A stretch of 64,000 nt of DNA from the NCBI GenBank assembly GCA_050950785.1, contig JBMNIG010000009.1, positions 1 to 64,000 of the forward strand. Direction: 5' to 3'. Position 1 is the first letter of the stretch. Every line of letters begins with the position of its first letter. The notes beneath the pieces are model-generated. The model was not told where the DNA came from and made no database searches. It was given only the letters and a program-made list of their open reading frames with translations. Both the position numbers and the translations under genes were made by a program. Of this stretch, positions 61,442-64,000 are shown in pieces. Source of the stretch: JAAYOS01 sp050950785. GTDB taxonomy: Bacteria > Bacillota > Clostridia > Oscillospirales > JAAYOS01.

Positions 61442-63874
61442 TTGTTATCCAATGTAATGAAAAAAGAATTCATTATTCTTGACGGTGCCATGGGCACTAT
61501 GCTTCAGAAACGAAGTAAAAATGCAGGTCTATCCATGGAGACTATCTGCTTTTCGGATGAGCACGCCGTTGAAGAAGTTCACCGTATGTATATCGAAAGC
61601 GGCAGTGACATGATCTATACCAATACACTTTGTGCTAACGCCACGAAGCTTGAGGGAACCGGAATAAGTCCTGCTGAGCTTATAAGCAAAGCTGTAGAAA
61701 TTGCACGGCGCGCTGCAAAAGGAACAGATGTCCTTGTTGCACTCGATGTTGGTGCAATCGGTGATTTGATGGAGCCGGCAGGGGATCTTACCTTCGAACG
61801 CGCTTACTCAATGTTTGCCGAGCAGGTTATAGCCGGAGAAAAGGCCGGAGCCGATCTCATAGTCTTTGAGACGATGTCGGATCTCTACGAAGTTAAAGCA
61901 GGAGTACTAGCGGCAAAGGAAAATACTTCCCTCCCTGTTTTTGTTACAATGACATTTGGAGAGAGCAAAAGGACTTTCACAGGATGTGATGTTCGGTCTA
62001 TGGCATGTACCCTTCAGGGTTTAGGCGTTGACGCAGTTGGCATCAACTGCTCCCTTGGTCCTAAGGAGATATATCCCATTGCAGCTGATCTGTCACACTA
62101 TACTTCACTGCCAATAATAATCAAACCAAACGCCGGCTTGCCCGATCCGATAACAGGTGAGTTTAACGTAGATCCTGATCAGTTCGCTGATGAAATGATC
62201 AAGTACGCTCAACTCGGGGTTCGGTTTGTTGGTGGCTGCTGTGGTGCCGGTCCGGAATATATTAAACTACTTAAGCAAAGATTTGAAAAAGTTGAGAGAC
62301 CAGTTTCTCAATATTTTCCCGGGACACGGTTTTGCACACCGACAAATGTGGTTGAGCTTGACAGGGTTCGAGTAGTAGGTGAGAACATCAACCCGACAGG
62401 TAAAAAACCTTTACAGGATGCGCTAAAAAGCGGTGATATGTCATATGTTGAACAGTTAGCTGTTGCTCAAGCCGAGGCCGGGGCGGATCTGCTTGATGTC
62501 AACGTGGGTGTTCCGGGGATAGACGGGCAAACAACGATGGCAAACGCTATCAAAGCAATTCAAGGTGTCACAACTCTACCCCTTGTGATAGATTCCACTG
62601 ATCCGAAAGTACTGGAGTCCGGCCTTAGGGCATATAACGGAAAGCCGTTGGTAAATTCTGTTACGGGTGAAGCAAAAAGTATCGAATATGTATTGCCCCT
62701 TGTAAAGAAGTATGGAGCCGCTGTAATAGGCTTGACTCTTGATGAAAACGGTATACCGACTCTGGCTGAGGATCGTGTACGTATTGCCGAAAAAATTCTG
62801 AATGCATGCAATAGTTATGGGATTGCTAAAGAGGATTTGATCATAGATTGCCTTGTTCTTACTGCGTCAGCACAGCAAAGTTCAGCAATGGAAACTCTAC
62901 GTGCCGCAAAAATGGTAAAGGAAAAATTAGGATTAAAAACCTGTCTTGGTATATCAAACATATCATATGGCCTGCCTCAGCGGGAAATAGTAAACCGTAC
63001 CTATCTTGCGCTTGCACTAAACCACGGCATTGACATGGTTATTATCAATCCAACATGCACTTCAATGATGGACACCATATATGCTTACAGACTTCTTACA
63101 GGAACAGATCAAGACTTAATGAGCTTTTTAGACTATATGTCGGCAAATTACAATACAGGCTCCTCATTGGAGGTAAAAGGGGATAAGACATTCCGTTTCG
63201 ACGAACATTCAAATTTAGATAATAGTCGGTCATCGATCACCTCTGATTTATGCGATATCCTGCAGCGAGCCGTCCTCAGAGGACTAAAAGAAGATGCCAC
63301 ACAGATCACCAGCGAACTTCTGAACAGTATGGGAGCAACTGAAATCATCGATGGATGTCTAGTGCCCGCTCTCGACAATGTGGGAAAATTGTATGAAACG
63401 GGTGATATATTCCTTCCGCAGCTACTAAAATCTGCTGATGCAGCGGGAGCGGCTTTTGATATTATCAGGGACTCCTTAAAAGGCCAAGGAACCCCCTCCG
63501 CATCAAAGGGGAAGATCCTGCTTGCGACTGTTCAGGGAGATATCCATGATATTGGTAAAAACATCGTAAAGGCAATGCTGGAAAACTATGGGTATACAGT
63601 GATCGATCTTGGAAAGGATGTTTCTCCAGATACTATTGTTGATACAGCTATCAGTGAAGATATCAGATTGATAGGTTTGAGTGCACTAATGACAACAACT
63701 GCCGAATTTATTGGTAAGACTGTTGAAAGACTTAGAGAAAGTGGACACGAATGCAAAGTTATGGCCGGAGGAGCGGTGTTGACAGAAGAATATGCCAAGA
63801 AACTGGGAGCTGATTTCTACGCAAAGGATGCAGCAGAATCACTTCGAATTGCAAAAGATTTTTTTGGTAAGTAA
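61442..63874 (+). CDS. metH: methionine synthase MetH without AdoMet-activation domain
   Basis: About 810 residues with three modules. The homocysteine-binding barrel has zinc cysteines in GINCSLGP (about 203) and GGCCGAGP (about 266-267). The methyl-THF barrel starts VVGENINPTGKKPLQ (about 312) and includes SNISYGLPQREIVNRTYL. The B12 cap and Rossmann domain have VQGDIHDIGKNIV (cobalt His about 702) and GLSALMTTTAEFI. The C-terminal AdoMet reactivation domain of E. coli MetH is missing, so Co(II) must be reduced by another protein, plausibly the RACE activator two genes upstream. The TTG at 61442 has GGAGG eight bases upstream. Confidence 0.93.
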   Translation: MLSNVMKKEFIILDGAMGTMLQKRSKNAGLSMETICFSDEHAVEEVHRMYIESGSDMIYTNTLCANATKLEGTGISPAELISKAVEIARRAAKGTDVLVALDVGAIGDLMEPAGDLTFERAYSMFAEQVIAGEKAGADLIVFETMSDLYEVKAGVLAAKENTSLPVFVTMTFGESKRTFTGCDVRSMACTLQGLGVDAVGINCSLGPKEIYPIAADLSHYTSLPIIIKPNAGLPDPITGEFNVDPDQFADEMIKYAQLGVRFVGGCCGAGPEYIKLLKQRFEKVERPVSQYFPGTRFCTPTNVVELDRVRVVGENINPTGKKPLQDALKSGDMSYVEQLAVAQAEAGADLLDVNVGVPGIDGQTTMANAIKAIQGVTTLPLVIDSTDPKVLESGLRAYNGKPLVNSVTGEAKSIEYVLPLVKKYGAAVIGLTLDENGIPTLAEDRVRIAEKILNACNSYGIAKEDLIIDCLVLTASAQQSSAMETLRAAKMVKEKLGLKTCLGISNISYGLPQREIVNRTYLALALNHGIDMVIINPTCTSMMDTIYAYRLLTGTDQDLMSFLDYMSANYNTGSSLEVKGDKTFRFDEHSNLDNSRSSITSDLCDILQRAVLRGLKEDATQITSELLNSMGATEIIDGCLVPALDNVGKLYETGDIFLPQLLKSADAAGAAFDIIRDSLKGQGTPSASKGKILLATVQGDIHDIGKNIVKAMLENYGYTVIDLGKDVSPDTIVDTAISEDIRLIGLSALMTTTAEFIGKTVERLRESGHECKVMAGGAVLTEEYAKKLGADFYAKDAAESLRIAKDFFGK

Positions 63875-63914
63875 ATTAGACAGGTCTCTCAGTTCACCCC
63901 TGTCATACGAATAT

Positions 63915-63963
63915 GGGACGGTTCATAGCCTTGGATAAAACTCCAAGTCAAAAGAACCGTCCC
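63915..63963. repeat. Palindromic repeat, copy 2 (right border of one-carbon island)
   Basis: Outer arms GGGACGGTTC (63915-63924) and GAACCGTCCC (63954-63963); inner arms CTTGG (63930-63934) and CCAAG (63943-63947). It contains ACTCCAAG followed by TCAAAAGAACCGT, matching copy 1 at 39416-39477. It lies 41 bases past the metH stop, as copy 1 lies 29 bases past the corrinoid-protein stop. Confidence 0.8.
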
Positions 63964-64000
63964 TGGCCAATCAGAAGCGACGAACGATATCGCCACACGC

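Noticed and set aside
1..64000. CRISPR array, prophage, rRNA operon or replication origin
   Set aside because: No spaced direct repeats, phage structural genes, rRNA sequence or DnaA-box cluster was seen on reading both strands.

Overview
The window comes from a spore-forming, anaerobic Bacillota, most likely a member of the Clostridia. The signs are two T-box leaders, an alpha/beta small acid-soluble spore protein, SpoIIR, a PdaB-type deacetylase, a CotA-like laccase, AddAB, a dgt-dnaG-rpoD block, and a large folate/corrinoid one-carbon gene set full of iron-sulfur flavoproteins. Assignment below class (an Oscillospirales-like lineage is my guess) is inference. No CRISPR array, rRNA or phage region is visible.

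Layout. 1-640: right part of an IS110-family element. 650-5850 (minus): pheS with a Phe T-box, yebC, mrnC and a pcrA/uvrD helicase gene broken by many frameshifts behind an intact-looking promoter. The IS lies exactly where pheT would be expected. 5860-10180: an AAC(6')-like acetyltransferase, a stand-alone TrpB2 gene under its own Trp T-box, tRNA-Pro(CGG) and a CotA-like multicopper oxidase. 10220-21440: a sugar kinase, an ABC-F ATPase, type II pantothenate kinase, SASP, queH, a DUF378 protein, an Lrp regulator with an aminotransferase, a DUF362 ferredoxin, ispE and spoIIR. 21600-39290: addB-addA, rpmE, an acyltransferase, a GltS-type symporter, yigZ, dgt, dnaG, rpoD, a SpoVB-like flippase and pdaB.

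39416-63963 is the most interesting part: a one-carbon island bracketed by two copies of one palindromic repeat family. Sixteen minus-strand genes (58099 down to 39506) encode a split HdrA/MvhD module, MetV and MetF (methylene-THF reductase), HdrC, a 1492-residue HdrA-GltD-HdrA fusion, four proteins matching FlxD, FlxC, FlxB and FlxA of NADH-linked Flx-Hdr complexes, then Fhs, FchA and FolD, and finally a three-part corrinoid methyltransferase system (URO-D-type methyltransferase, methyl-THF:corrinoid methyltransferase, corrinoid protein). Divergently, four plus-strand genes encode a DUF2284 protein, a RACE-type corrinoid activator, an unknown protein and a MetH that lacks the AdoMet reactivation domain.

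How it may work (inference): methyl groups from an unknown methylated donor enter through the URO-D methyltransferase and corrinoid protein onto THF. MetFV, wired to HdrA/HdrC/Flx, interconverts methyl- and methylene-THF while exchanging electrons with NAD(P)H and possibly ferredoxin. FolD, FchA and Fhs link this to formate with ATP gain. RACE keeps the cobalt reduced. There is no HdrB, no CODH/acetyl-CoA synthase and no formate dehydrogenase in the window, so the cluster is either the methyl branch of a Wood-Ljungdahl pathway encoded elsewhere or a self-standing methyl-oxidising or methyl-fixing module.
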